Position numbers and translations under genes: made by a program. Below the pieces are notes generated by a model. It was not told the DNA's origin. It was given only the letters and a program-made list of their open reading frames with translations, and searched no databases. A DNA stretch of 64,000 bases from Thiomicrorhabdus sp041583835 (GTDB lineage: Bacteria; Pseudomonadota; Gammaproteobacteria; Thiomicrospirales; Thiomicrospiraceae): NCBI RefSeq assembly GCF_041583835.1, contig NZ_JBFHFC010000011.1:1-64000 (forward strand), written 5' to 3'. Of this stretch, positions 16,672 through 24,881 are shown one piece after another (the stretch's first letter is position 1; the number at the start of each line of letters is the position of its first letter).

Positions 16672-17513
16672 TACTCCAGACCTTTAACGGTTTCTTTCGA
16701 GGTATAGAAATTCCAGGTGGCGACGATGCCGAATGTTTCCGAACGGTAGGTTTCCATTAAAGGACTGTCTTTATAGACGGCCTGGTGCATATCCTTTAGT
16801 TTATAGAATCCGCCCACCCAAAAATCGTTGATATGCCAGTTCAAACCCAATGTATAGGTAAAACCGGAAAGTCCCCCCGATGTGCTATAGGCCGGTCGGG
16901 TGTCGGTGGCTTCATCTTCGGAGACGCCGTAGAAGTAATTGTGGAATCGATCGGTACCGAAATTCGCGGCCGCGCCGAACGTCAGTTTCAGGCGCTGACG
17001 ATCGGCAAAGTTACGGCGATAGTAATAATAGAGTCCCAGGCTAGTGACCCAGCCCTCTTCATGCACCGAATGGAAGTCGGAAGCGATGACCCAGCGAACC
17101 GGTAATTCAAACTGCACATCATTTAACCCTTGTCTGTAAAGACGGTAACTCATCACCGGACCGAATTCGATGGAGGCATCCAAGTCATGCATTCCGTCAC
17201 GTAAGGCGTTGTCCTTGCTGGAGACGGGAATAGAACCGGAAATGCTTAAGTCCAAGGTCATTCGATCAAAATCAAATAACGCTTTTTTGATCTCTTTTTG
17301 TTCAATCGAGAACTCTTCGCCCCGATAAGTGATGTAGGGGAATGGCAAAATCAGATTGTTTTGTTCTTTCGAGCCGGGATAGTCGGGGTAGGAGAGTAGC
17401 GACGGTCCCAGGCCGAATTCCCATTTGGGTAGATTTTGTGTGCGCTCGGCGGCAAAACCGGTTGTTGTGCTTGTTACTAAGAAGAAAGCCAGCGCTCTGA
17501 TAAATAAATGCAT
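16671..17513 (-). CDS. MipA/OmpV-family outer membrane protein
   Basis: The 280-residue product has a signal peptide ending near residue 22 (GFAAE), followed by an outer-membrane beta-barrel with the MipA/OmpV opening pattern (WEFGLGPSLLSYPDYPGS) and alternating amphipathic strands. It ends in residues VKGLE rather than an aromatic. Family members are MltA-interacting scaffolds or solute-response porins. It is the first gene of the minus-strand operon and overlaps the COG4648 gene by one base, so it is probably made together with the pigment enzymes and may help place the product in the outer membrane. Confidence 0.85.
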   Translation of the reverse strand: MHLFIRALAFFLVTSTTTGFAAERTQNLPKWEFGLGPSLLSYPDYPGSKEQNNLILPFPYITYRGEEFSIEQKEIKKALFDFDRMTLDLSISGSIPVSSKDNALRDGMHDLDASIEFGPVMSYRLYRQGLNDVQFELPVRWVIASDFHSVHEEGWVTSLGLYYYYRRNFADRQRLKLTFGAAANFGTDRFHNYFYGVSEDEATDTRPAYSTSGGLSGFTYTLGLNWHINDFWVGGFYKLKDMHQAVYKDSPLMETYRSETFGIVATWNFYTSKETVKGLE

Positions 17514-17731
17514 GGAAGTCGTGTGCTAATTCGATTTAGGTTAATGAGATTATCTTAACGTGTTTTATTTCTGTTGAATACGGAATCTATATTCACGGAC
17601 CTCCTCTTTTCGCTTTTTGGGTACTCATCTTTATTTCGAGTGGATTTAAGTCGCTTGTGTCTGACGTTGTGCTGTTTTTAGCAACAATTAATGTCTGTTT
17701 ATCTGCATTCACATAAAGAATAAAAAGTTCT

Positions 17732-17759
17732 TTGAAAGAATTATATTTGTTGTTACTAT
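17732..17759 (+). promoter_or_regulatory. Promoter candidate of the methylamine operon
   Basis: TTGAAA (17732-17737) and TACTAT (17754-17759) are separated by 16 bp and lie about 30 bases before the purU start, with GGAG as ribosome-binding site in between. The match to sigma-70 consensus is moderate. No sigma-54 -24/-12 pair was seen in the 276 bases upstream of purU. Confidence 0.4.
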
Positions 17760-17789
17760 ATATAAAAAAAGTTTCTTGGAGAGAAATAA

Positions 17790-18641
17790 ATGCGAACAAG
17801 TTCTTATGTTTTGACCATTTCATGTCCGGATAAGATCGGAATCGTGGCCAAGGTTTCGAATTTTCTGGCGGATCGCGGGTGTTTGATTACCGAGGCGAAT
17901 CATCATGCGGATGCTGCGTTGGGATGGTTTTTTATGCGCAATGAAATCGCCGATATTCATATGGATGAGTCGCAATTTGAAAAAGAGTTTTCGGTGATTG
18001 CCGACGAATTTGAAATGGAATGGAAGTTGACCTCTCCAAAACGAAAAAAACGCGTTTTGATTATGGTGAGTAAGCAGGATCACTGTTTGGCCGATTTGTT
18101 ATATCGCTGGAAGAGTGGGGAGATCGATTACGAGATTCCCGCGGTTATTTCCAATCATGCCGATCTCAAGGATTTTGTGGAGTGGCACGGTATTCCTTAT
18201 CACCATATTCCGGTAGCGGCCAACAACAAGCCGCAGGTGTTTGCGGAGATCAATCGATGGATCGAGCATTATGAGGTGGATACGATCGTTCTTGCACGCT
18301 ATATGCAGATTATTCCCCCCGATCTATGCGACAAATATCCGAGTCAGATCATTAATATCCATCACAGTTTCTTACCTTCTTTCATTGGCGCAAAACCTTA
18401 TCATCAGGCCTACGAGCGTGGCGTGAAATTGATTGGAGCGACCTGCCATTACGTCACCAAGGATCTGGACGCCGGTCCGATCATCGAGCAGGACGTGAGT
18501 CGCGTGACCCATAGTGAATCCGCCGAAGAGATGGTGGTTTTAGGTAAAGATGTTGAAAAGAACGTACTGGCAAGAGGTTTGAAATATCACCTTGAAGACC
18601 GCGTACTGGTGCACGGCAATAAAACCATAGTGTTTGCGTAA
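17790..18641 (+). CDS. purU: Formyltetrahydrofolate deformylase
   Basis: The 283-residue enzyme hydrolyses 10-formyltetrahydrofolate to formate and tetrahydrofolate. An N-terminal ACT domain (about 1-80, SCPDKIGIVAKVSNFLADRG) is followed by a formyltransferase-fold catalytic domain with INIHHSFLPSF and KPYHQAYERG, which carry the Asn/His residues, and an Asp in the DLDAGPI segment. In this operon it recycles folate after the methyl carbon of methylamine has been passed to tetrahydrofolate, yielding formate for oxidation. It is the first gene of the N-methylglutamate operon, twelve bases upstream of mgdA. Confidence 0.93.
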   Translation: MRTSSYVLTISCPDKIGIVAKVSNFLADRGCLITEANHHADAALGWFFMRNEIADIHMDESQFEKEFSVIADEFEMEWKLTSPKRKKRVLIMVSKQDHCLADLLYRWKSGEIDYEIPAVISNHADLKDFVEWHGIPYHHIPVAANNKPQVFAEINRWIEHYEVDTIVLARYMQIIPPDLCDKYPSQIINIHHSFLPSFIGAKPYHQAYERGVKLIGATCHYVTKDLDAGPIIEQDVSRVTHSESAEEMVVLGKDVEKNVLARGLKYHLEDRVLVHGNKTIVFA

Positions 18642-18653
18642 GGAGCGACCGAG

Positions 18654-19895
18654 ATGCCTTTGAGATTGTTGAAATATGCGTGGCAGAAGCCGGAGGAAGA
18701 ACCTCGTTTCTTCCCTGACGAAAAGCCGCTGAAGAAGGCATATGACGTCGTCATTATCGGCGGCGGCGGACATGGTATGGCTTGCGCTTATTATTTGGCG
18801 AAAGAACACGGCATCACCAATGTTGCCGTATTGGAGCAGGGCTATATCGGCGGCGGGAACACGGGTCGAAACACCACCATCGTCCGTTCCAACTATCTGA
18901 CGGCCGAAGGGGTCAAATTCTACGACCAGAGCGTGAAACTGTTTGAAGATTTGAGCGACGAATTCGACTTGAACATCTTCTATTCGAACCGCGGACATTT
19001 CACCTTGGCACATACCGACAGCGCGATGCGTACGATGCGCTGGCGTGCGGAAGTGAACAAGCATTACGGCATCGACAGTGAAGTGGTGGACGTCGAGACC
19101 ATTCAGAAAGACATTCCCTATATGGACGTTCAGTGTAACGGTCAACATCCGGTTATGGGCGCGCTGTACCACGCACCGGGATCGGTCGCGAGACACGATG
19201 CGGTAGCTTGGGGCTATGCGCGCGGTGCGCAGATGCGCGGTGTCGAAATTCATCAGAAAACCCAAGTAACCGAGATCAAAACCAAAGACGGAAAAGTGGT
19301 GGGGGTGCAAACCAACCGCGGCTTCATTGAAACCTCCAAAGTGATTTCGATGGTGGCGGGATCGACGCCGAGAATCACCAAAATGGTCGATATGCAGACG
19401 CCGATCGAAGTCTTCCCTTTGCAAGCCTGCGTTACCGAACCGGTGAAGCCGTTTATGAATACGATTGTCGTGTCGGGTAGTTTGCACGTTTATGTCAGCC
19501 AGTCGTCACGCGGCGAATTGGTCATGGGCGCCTCGGTCGATCCGGCCGAATTGCACTCCACCCGCTCGACGCTCGATTTCGTCGAAGGTTTGACCGATCA
19601 GATGATGGATCTGTTTCCGTTTACCAGTCGCGTGAAGATCATGCGCCAGTGGGCGGGGATGAGCGACATCACGCCGGATTTTGCGCCGATCATGGGCAAA
19701 ACCGATCTGGAAGGCTTCTATTTAGATGCCGGTTGGGGAACCTGGGGATTCAAGGCCACGCCGGTCAGCGGTAAGACCATGGCGTATACGGTCGCCAACG
19801 ATCGCAATCACGATCTGATCAAGCCGTTCAACCTTTCTAGGTTTGAAGAGTTTGCGTTGGTAGGCGAAAAAGGGGCCGCTTCGGTCGGTCATTAG
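18654..19895 (+). CDS. mgdA: N-methylglutamate dehydrogenase subunit A (sarcosine-oxidase beta-like)
   Basis: The 413-residue flavoprotein is homologous to the beta subunit (SoxB) of heterotetrameric sarcosine oxidase. The FAD Rossmann motif IIGGGGHG (34-41) opens the DAO-type domain. His181 in the ARHDAVAWG segment occupies the region where SoxB carries its covalently bound FMN. AAGGAG precedes the start. On its own it could be sarcosine oxidase, but the gmaS and mgsABC genes downstream make N-methylglutamate dehydrogenase the better call. It oxidises N-methylglutamate to glutamate as part of the MgdABCD complex. Confidence 0.9.
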   Translation: MPLRLLKYAWQKPEEEPRFFPDEKPLKKAYDVVIIGGGGHGMACAYYLAKEHGITNVAVLEQGYIGGGNTGRNTTIVRSNYLTAEGVKFYDQSVKLFEDLSDEFDLNIFYSNRGHFTLAHTDSAMRTMRWRAEVNKHYGIDSEVVDVETIQKDIPYMDVQCNGQHPVMGALYHAPGSVARHDAVAWGYARGAQMRGVEIHQKTQVTEIKTKDGKVVGVQTNRGFIETSKVISMVAGSTPRITKMVDMQTPIEVFPLQACVTEPVKPFMNTIVVSGSLHVYVSQSSRGELVMGASVDPAELHSTRSTLDFVEGLTDQMMDLFPFTSRVKIMRQWAGMSDITPDFAPIMGKTDLEGFYLDAGWGTWGFKATPVSGKTMAYTVANDRNHDLIKPFNLSRFEEFALVGEKGAASVGH

Positions 19896-19904
19896 GGAGG
19901 TCTT

Positions 19905-20186
19905 ATGAAATTTGTCAGCTGTCCGCATATCGGCAACCGCGCGTTGAGTGAGTTTACCTATGGCGGCGCATTACGAAACGAACCGGATTTTGAAACCGTT
20001 TCCGATAAGCAGTGGGCGGACTATGTCTTTCATCGTCATAGCGAACCGAAAACTCAACAGGAATGGTGGTATCACCGTCCGACGGGTATGTGGTTCATTT
20101 TTACCAGAAATACCCTGACTGACGTCATCAGCCAGGTTGAACTTGCAACCGAAGTCTGCACCAAGGGGGCTTTAAATGAAGCTTAG
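19905..20186 (+). CDS. mgdB: N-methylglutamate dehydrogenase subunit B (sarcosine-oxidase delta-like)
   Basis: A small 93-residue subunit of the SoxD family. It keeps Cys6 of the N-terminal CPxxG segment, but the second zinc-ligand cysteine is replaced (CPHIG), and the C-terminal GCRRWF-type motif reads GMWFIF. The zinc site of classical SoxD is therefore probably absent. This pattern is, as far as I recall, usual for the NMG type of the complex. It starts nine bases after mgdA and overlaps mgdC by eleven bases. Confidence 0.88.
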   Translation: MKFVSCPHIGNRALSEFTYGGALRNEPDFETVSDKQWADYVFHRHSEPKTQQEWWYHRPTGMWFIFTRNTLTDVISQVELATEVCTKGALNEA

Positions 20187-23061
20187 ATTGCCACCACAGC
20201 CTTACGAATGGCTTGATCGCAAACAGATCATCGAGTTTGAATTCGAAGGTGAGGTTTACGAAGGATTCAAAGGCGATGTGATCAGCGGTGCTTTATGGGC
20301 TAACGGTGTGAAAACACTCGGTAGAAGCTTCAAATACCACCGCAGAAGAGGGCTGTTGAGTTTCGCAAACCACGATATCAATGCACTGTTTCAGTCAAAA
20401 GATTATCCGAATATCCGCGGTGACGTTACCCAGATTGAAGATTACATGAACGTTCGCGCCGTCAATACGTTCGGTTCTTTAAAGCACGATAAGGGAACGC
20501 TGGTCGAATGGATCGGAAAATTCCTGCCGGTCGGTTTCTACTACAAGGCGTTCTATTCGCCTAAGTTCCTGTTTCCCAAATGGGAATCCTTGATCCGTAC
20601 CATGGCGGGACTAGGCAAGGTCGATACCGCTTGGGGCGAAGAACGTAAGCCCAAGCGTTACCTGCATTGCGACGTGGCCGTGATCGGTGCCGGTCCGTCC
20701 GGTATGGCTGCGGCATTGAAAGCGGCCGAACAAGGGGTGGATGTCTGCCTAATCGACGAAAACGCCTTTATCGGCGGTTCGTTGGATTATCAATATGCCA
20801 ATGAACCGGAACAGGTTTCTAACCGCAAGCGTCTCAAACAAGGCATCGCTTCCCATCCTAATATTCAAGTAGTGTCTTCGGCGTATGTTGCCGGTTATTA
20901 CGGAGACCACTGGCTGGCGATCAATACCCCGCAAGGTTTGATTAAGTTGTCGGCACAATCCGTGGTCGTGGCGACCGGTGTATTCGAACAACCTGCGGTT
21001 TTCCGTAACAACGATCTTCCCGGCGTGATGAACGCCAGTGCGGCGCAACGTCTGATCAGTCGTTATGCGGTGAAACCTTGCAACACAGCGGTGGTGTTAA
21101 CCGCGAATGCCGAAGGTTACCGAGCCGCATTGGATATGCAGCAATCCGGGATTGAAGTCAAGGCTATTCTTGATACCGGAGAGCGCCTCTGTCGTTGGGT
21201 GCAAGAAGCGGAGAGCAGCGGAATAATCATTTATAAAAACGTCGAGATGGTTGAAGCGATCGGTAAACAGGCGTTAGAGGGAATCGTTTTCAAAGCAAAC
21301 GGCGAGCAGAAAACGCTCGAGTGCGACGGTTTGTTGATGAGTGTCGGCTGGGCTCCGGCAGGCGCACCGATCTATCAGGCGGGCGGCAGGTTTTCTTACG
21401 ATTCGACACTGGAACAGTTGTTACCAAGCTTGTTGCCGGACGGTGTGTTTGCCTGCGGCCGCCTCAACGGCGTGTTCGACATCGAGCACCGAATTCAGGA
21501 CGGCGAACAGGCCGGTTTGAATGCCGCGTTGTATGCAAAACGCGAACCTTTGGTCGATTGTTTGGATTTCCGTGCCGCACAGGCGCATTCACATCCGTTC
21601 CCGATTTGGGAGCATGAAAAAGGCAAAAACTTCGTCGATTTCGATGAAGATTTGCAATTGAAAGACTTGAAGGGCGCTATTGCCCAAGGGTTTGACAATA
21701 TCGAGTTGATGAAGCGTTTCTCCACCATCGGCATGGGGCCGAGCCAAGGGAAACACAGCAATATGAACGGCATTCGTATTCTGGCTAAAGCGCGCGGACA
21801 GTCGATTGATGCTACCGGGTCGACGACCGCCCGCCCGATGTTCCATCCGACGCCGGTATCGCACTTGGCGGGCATGCGTTTCAGACCGGAAAGATTGACG
21901 CCGATTCATACCTTCCACCAGCAGGCGCAAGCGAAATTCATGGAAGCGGGAGCCTGGCTGAGACCGGAATATTACCGTACAGGACTGCCGAGAAAGATGT
22001 GTATCGAAGCGGAAGTGAAAGCGGTGAGAAATTCCGCCGGTCTGATCGACGTATCGACGCTGGGTAAATTGGAAGTGTTCGGTCAGGATGCGGCGGAATT
22101 GATGGATCGTCTCTACACCATGCGCATGTCGAATATGAAAATCGGTGCAAGCCGTTACGCTTTGATGGTCGACGATGCCGGTGTGGTGATTGACGACGGC
22201 GTCGCCATCCGTTACAGCGAGGAACACTTCTATGTGAGCACGACGACCACCAGTTCGGATTCGGCTTATCGCATGATTCAGAAAAAACTCATTGAATGGA
22301 AGTTGAGTGCAACGGTATTGAACCGTACCGGACAGTTGGCGGCAATGAACTTGGCCGGCCCGAACAGCCGCAAGGTTTTGGCTAAGCTGACCGATTTGGA
22401 TTTGAGTAACGAAGGATTTCCTTATTTGGCGATGCGTCAAGCGAAGCTAAGCGGTTATCCGGTGACTTTAATCCGTGTTGGATTCGTCGGCGAACTCGGT
22501 TACGAGATCCATACGGATGCGTCGAACGGTTTGGCGATCTGGAAAACGATTATGAAGGCCGGGGAAGAATTTTCAATCAGACCTTTCGGTGTCGAAGCCC
22601 AGCGTTTGCTGCGTTTGGAAAAGGGTCACATTATCGTCGGCCAGGATACCGACGGTCTGACCAATCCGTTTGAAGCGGATATGGGATGGGCGGTGCATTT
22701 ACAGAAGCCGTACTTCCTAGGCAAACCGAGTTTGTCGAAGTTGAAGGTGATGCAGTCGCGTACTCTGGTCGGCTTCGAGTTGCTGTCGAACCAGGCTGAA
22801 CATGTGCCGTTGGAGTCGAATCTGGTCATCGAAGACGGAGAAATGGCCGGTCGTATTACCAGTATCGGTTTCAGTCCTGCGCTCGATAAACACATCGGAT
22901 TGGCTATGGTTGACGTGGCTTTGAAAGCGATTGGTTCAACACTGCATATGCGTTTGAGCAACGGCCGAATGGTTCAGGCGAAAGTCGTTGAAACCCCGTT
23001 TTACGATCCGCAAGGATTGTTGCAAAAACCGCAAGAAACGTTGCAGGAGGAAGTCGCATGA
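20176..23061 (+). CDS. mgdC: N-methylglutamate dehydrogenase subunit C (sarcosine-oxidase alpha-like)
   Basis: The 961-residue large subunit is homologous to SoxA. An N-terminal ferredoxin-like region (FEFEGEVYEGFKGDVISGAL) is followed by an NAD-binding Rossmann fold with GAGPSG at 171-176. The C-terminal third (about 590-940) is an aminomethyltransferase (GCV_T) domain that passes the methylene group to tetrahydrofolate. The product is therefore methylene-tetrahydrofolate rather than free formaldehyde. Overlaps with mgdB (11 bases) and mgdD (ATGA) point to a co-translated complex. Confidence 0.92.
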   Translation: MKLRLPPQPYEWLDRKQIIEFEFEGEVYEGFKGDVISGALWANGVKTLGRSFKYHRRRGLLSFANHDINALFQSKDYPNIRGDVTQIEDYMNVRAVNTFGSLKHDKGTLVEWIGKFLPVGFYYKAFYSPKFLFPKWESLIRTMAGLGKVDTAWGEERKPKRYLHCDVAVIGAGPSGMAAALKAAEQGVDVCLIDENAFIGGSLDYQYANEPEQVSNRKRLKQGIASHPNIQVVSSAYVAGYYGDHWLAINTPQGLIKLSAQSVVVATGVFEQPAVFRNNDLPGVMNASAAQRLISRYAVKPCNTAVVLTANAEGYRAALDMQQSGIEVKAILDTGERLCRWVQEAESSGIIIYKNVEMVEAIGKQALEGIVFKANGEQKTLECDGLLMSVGWAPAGAPIYQAGGRFSYDSTLEQLLPSLLPDGVFACGRLNGVFDIEHRIQDGEQAGLNAALYAKREPLVDCLDFRAAQAHSHPFPIWEHEKGKNFVDFDEDLQLKDLKGAIAQGFDNIELMKRFSTIGMGPSQGKHSNMNGIRILAKARGQSIDATGSTTARPMFHPTPVSHLAGMRFRPERLTPIHTFHQQAQAKFMEAGAWLRPEYYRTGLPRKMCIEAEVKAVRNSAGLIDVSTLGKLEVFGQDAAELMDRLYTMRMSNMKIGASRYALMVDDAGVVIDDGVAIRYSEEHFYVSTTTTSSDSAYRMIQKKLIEWKLSATVLNRTGQLAAMNLAGPNSRKVLAKLTDLDLSNEGFPYLAMRQAKLSGYPVTLIRVGFVGELGYEIHTDASNGLAIWKTIMKAGEEFSIRPFGVEAQRLLRLEKGHIIVGQDTDGLTNPFEADMGWAVHLQKPYFLGKPSLSKLKVMQSRTLVGFELLSNQAEHVPLESNLVIEDGEMAGRITSIGFSPALDKHIGLAMVDVALKAIGSTLHMRLSNGRMVQAKVVETPFYDPQGLLQKPQETLQEEVA

Positions 23062-23531
23062 GTGTGTCTTTAAGAGTGAAGAATTCCGCCAACCTGCAAC
23101 ATCTTCGAGGACCGAATTTATCCGAGGTGTTGACGCGTTTCGAATCGTCGGATTTAGCGTTGTTCCGCTATCGAAACTTAGCGGAAGATCAATTTATTGC
23201 CAAACTTGGAAGAGAAGAGTTGTTGATCCGTTCCGAGATCGACCTGTCTGATTCTCTCGAGTCTGGCCAATACGCATTCCAAAGAGGGGATGCCATGTTT
23301 GAGCTGTCAGGAAACTGGAAAGGCTTGTTGTCGGAAGTGTGTATCTTCGACTTCAGACAGAGTCGTCCGGGTGATTTTTTGATGGTTTCGATGGCCGGAG
23401 TGTCGGTTTGGATGTTGGTTCCGGAAGTGGATAAGCCACTGGTTCTGGGATGCGATCCTACCTACGGTCACTACTTATTGGAGACTCTGCAACGGCAGAT
23501 TGATGAATCCCCTTTCTTAAAAATGGAGTGA
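23058..23531 (+). CDS. mgdD: N-methylglutamate dehydrogenase subunit D (sarcosine-oxidase gamma-like)
   Basis: The 157-residue protein is the SoxG-like gamma subunit. These are GCV_T-related folds without catalytic residues of their own and serve assembly of the heterotetramer. The pattern RPGDFLMVSMAG and the closing ETLQRQ helix are as expected for the family. It overlaps mgdC by four bases and ends three bases before gmaS, whose ribosome-binding site (GGAGTGA) covers its stop. Confidence 0.87.
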   Translation: MSVSLRVKNSANLQHLRGPNLSEVLTRFESSDLALFRYRNLAEDQFIAKLGREELLIRSEIDLSDSLESGQYAFQRGDAMFELSGNWKGLLSEVCIFDFRQSRPGDFLMVSMAGVSVWMLVPEVDKPLVLGCDPTYGHYLLETLQRQIDESPFLKME

Positions 23532-23534
23532 GCA

Positions 23535-24869
23535 ATGACAATCGAAGAAGCTAAGGCGTTCTTGGAAGAGAACCAAATCAAATTTATTCTGGCGCAGTTT
23601 GTAGACATTCACGGAGCGGCTAAAACCAAATCGGTACCGGTTCACTGTCTTGAAGCGATTGTGGAAGACGGTGCCGGATTCGCCGGATTCGCGGTTTGGG
23701 GCCTAGGTCTGGAACCGCATCAGGACGACTATATGGCGAAAGCCGATCTGAGCACGTTGAGCATTGTTCCTTGGCAGCCGGGATACGCCAGAGTCGCTTG
23801 TACCGGTTATGTGAAAGATAAACCGTATGAATACGACACCCGTTACATCATGCAGAAACAGATTGAGCGTCTGGACGAGTTGGGCTGGACGTTGAATACT
23901 GGAATCGAGCCGGAATTCAGCTTGTTGAAGCGCGACGAAGAGGGTCGTGTGGTGCCGTTTGACGATACCGATAGATTGGACAAGCCTTGTTACGACTACA
24001 AAGGTATGTCGCGTTCACGCGCTTTCCTGGAAAAGTTTGTCGATTCATTGCAGCAAGTTGGCTTTGACGTTTATCAGATCGATCATGAGGACGCAAACGG
24101 CCAGTTTGAGATCAATTACACCTACACGGATGCGAAAACGTCGGCCGACCGCATCACGTTCGTGAGAATGGCCGGGGGCGAGATCGCCAACGACATGAAT
24201 ATGATCTGTTCGTTCATGCCGAAGCCGAATGCCAACCGTACCGGTAACGGACTGCATTTCCACCTTTCGATTACCGATGCGCAAGGCAATAACCTGTTTA
24301 AGGACGATTCCGACAGCAACAATCTGGGATTGTCGGAAATGGCGTACTACTTCCTGGGCGGTCTGATCCACCACGCTAAGGCGATCTGTGCCTTCGCCGC
24401 ACCGACCGTCAACTCCTACAAGCGTCTGGTGGTTGGCCGTTCGCTTTCGGGAGCGACCTGGGCGCCGGCGTTCATCAGTTACGGCGATAACAACCGTTCG
24501 GCGATGGTGCGTGTGCCTTACGGACGTCTTGAGTTCCGTCTGCCGGATTCGGGTTGTAACCCTTATCTGGTGACTGCGGCGATCATCGCAGCGGGTCTGG
24601 ACGGTATCGCTAAAAAGCTTAGCCCGGGTGAACCTCATAACATCAACCACTACGACCTGTCGTTTGAAGAACTTAAGGATATGGGCATTGAAACCCTGCC
24701 TCAGTCTTTGTTTGAAGCACTGAACGAATTGGAAAGCGATCCGTTGTTTGTCGAACAGTTCGGCGAGAACTTCATTAACGAATTTATCAAGATCAAACGC
24801 ATGGAATGGGTCGAGTATCAGCGACACGTATCGGATTGGGAATTGAACCGTTACGTCGAATATTTTTAA
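23535..24869 (+). CDS. gmaS: Gamma-glutamylmethylamide synthetase
   Basis: A 444-residue glutamine-synthetase-family enzyme. Conserved catalytic blocks are visible: EPEFSLL, EDANGQFEINY, GNGLHFHLS, PTVNSYKRL and NRSAMVRVP, giving the metal- and ATP-binding pockets. It is shorter than the GlnA type, and its position between mgdABCD and mgsABC identifies it as the enzyme that joins methylamine to glutamate using ATP. GmaS is the accepted marker of the NMG pathway. A housekeeping glutamine synthetase would normally sit with ntrBC, which is absent here. An ammonium-using GlnT-like role cannot be excluded from sequence alone. Confidence 0.92.
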   Translation: MTIEEAKAFLEENQIKFILAQFVDIHGAAKTKSVPVHCLEAIVEDGAGFAGFAVWGLGLEPHQDDYMAKADLSTLSIVPWQPGYARVACTGYVKDKPYEYDTRYIMQKQIERLDELGWTLNTGIEPEFSLLKRDEEGRVVPFDDTDRLDKPCYDYKGMSRSRAFLEKFVDSLQQVGFDVYQIDHEDANGQFEINYTYTDAKTSADRITFVRMAGGEIANDMNMICSFMPKPNANRTGNGLHFHLSITDAQGNNLFKDDSDSNNLGLSEMAYYFLGGLIHHAKAICAFAAPTVNSYKRLVVGRSLSGATWAPAFISYGDNNRSAMVRVPYGRLEFRLPDSGCNPYLVTAAIIAAGLDGIAKKLSPGEPHNINHYDLSFEELKDMGIETLPQSLFEALNELESDPLFVEQFGENFINEFIKIKRMEWVEYQRHVSDWELNRYVEYF

Positions 24870-24881
24870 AGGAGAGCGAGT

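Noticed and set aside
17540..17559. Dyad GTTAA-N10-TTAAC upstream of the MipA gene
   Set aside because: Arms of only five bases in AT-rich DNA are expected by chance.
17593..17823. 76-codon minus-strand frame upstream of purU
   Set aside because: It overlaps the purU start and its promoter region, lacks a ribosome-binding site and matches no family.
18540..19487. 315-codon open frame on the minus strand
   Set aside because: It lies antisense to mgdA, has the His/Arg-rich composition of a shadow frame and no ribosome-binding site. The plus-strand frame is a clear protein family.
21589..22440. 283-codon open frame on the minus strand
   Set aside because: Antisense shadow of mgdC with shadow-type composition and no domain.
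18654..23531. Heterotetrameric sarcosine oxidase (soxBDAG)
   Set aside because: The subunits are homologous, but gmaS and mgsABC directly downstream and the SoxD-type zinc-site changes favour N-methylglutamate dehydrogenase.
24045..24827. 260-codon open frame on the minus strand
   Set aside because: Antisense to gmaS, whose own frame is a complete glutamine-synthetase fold.
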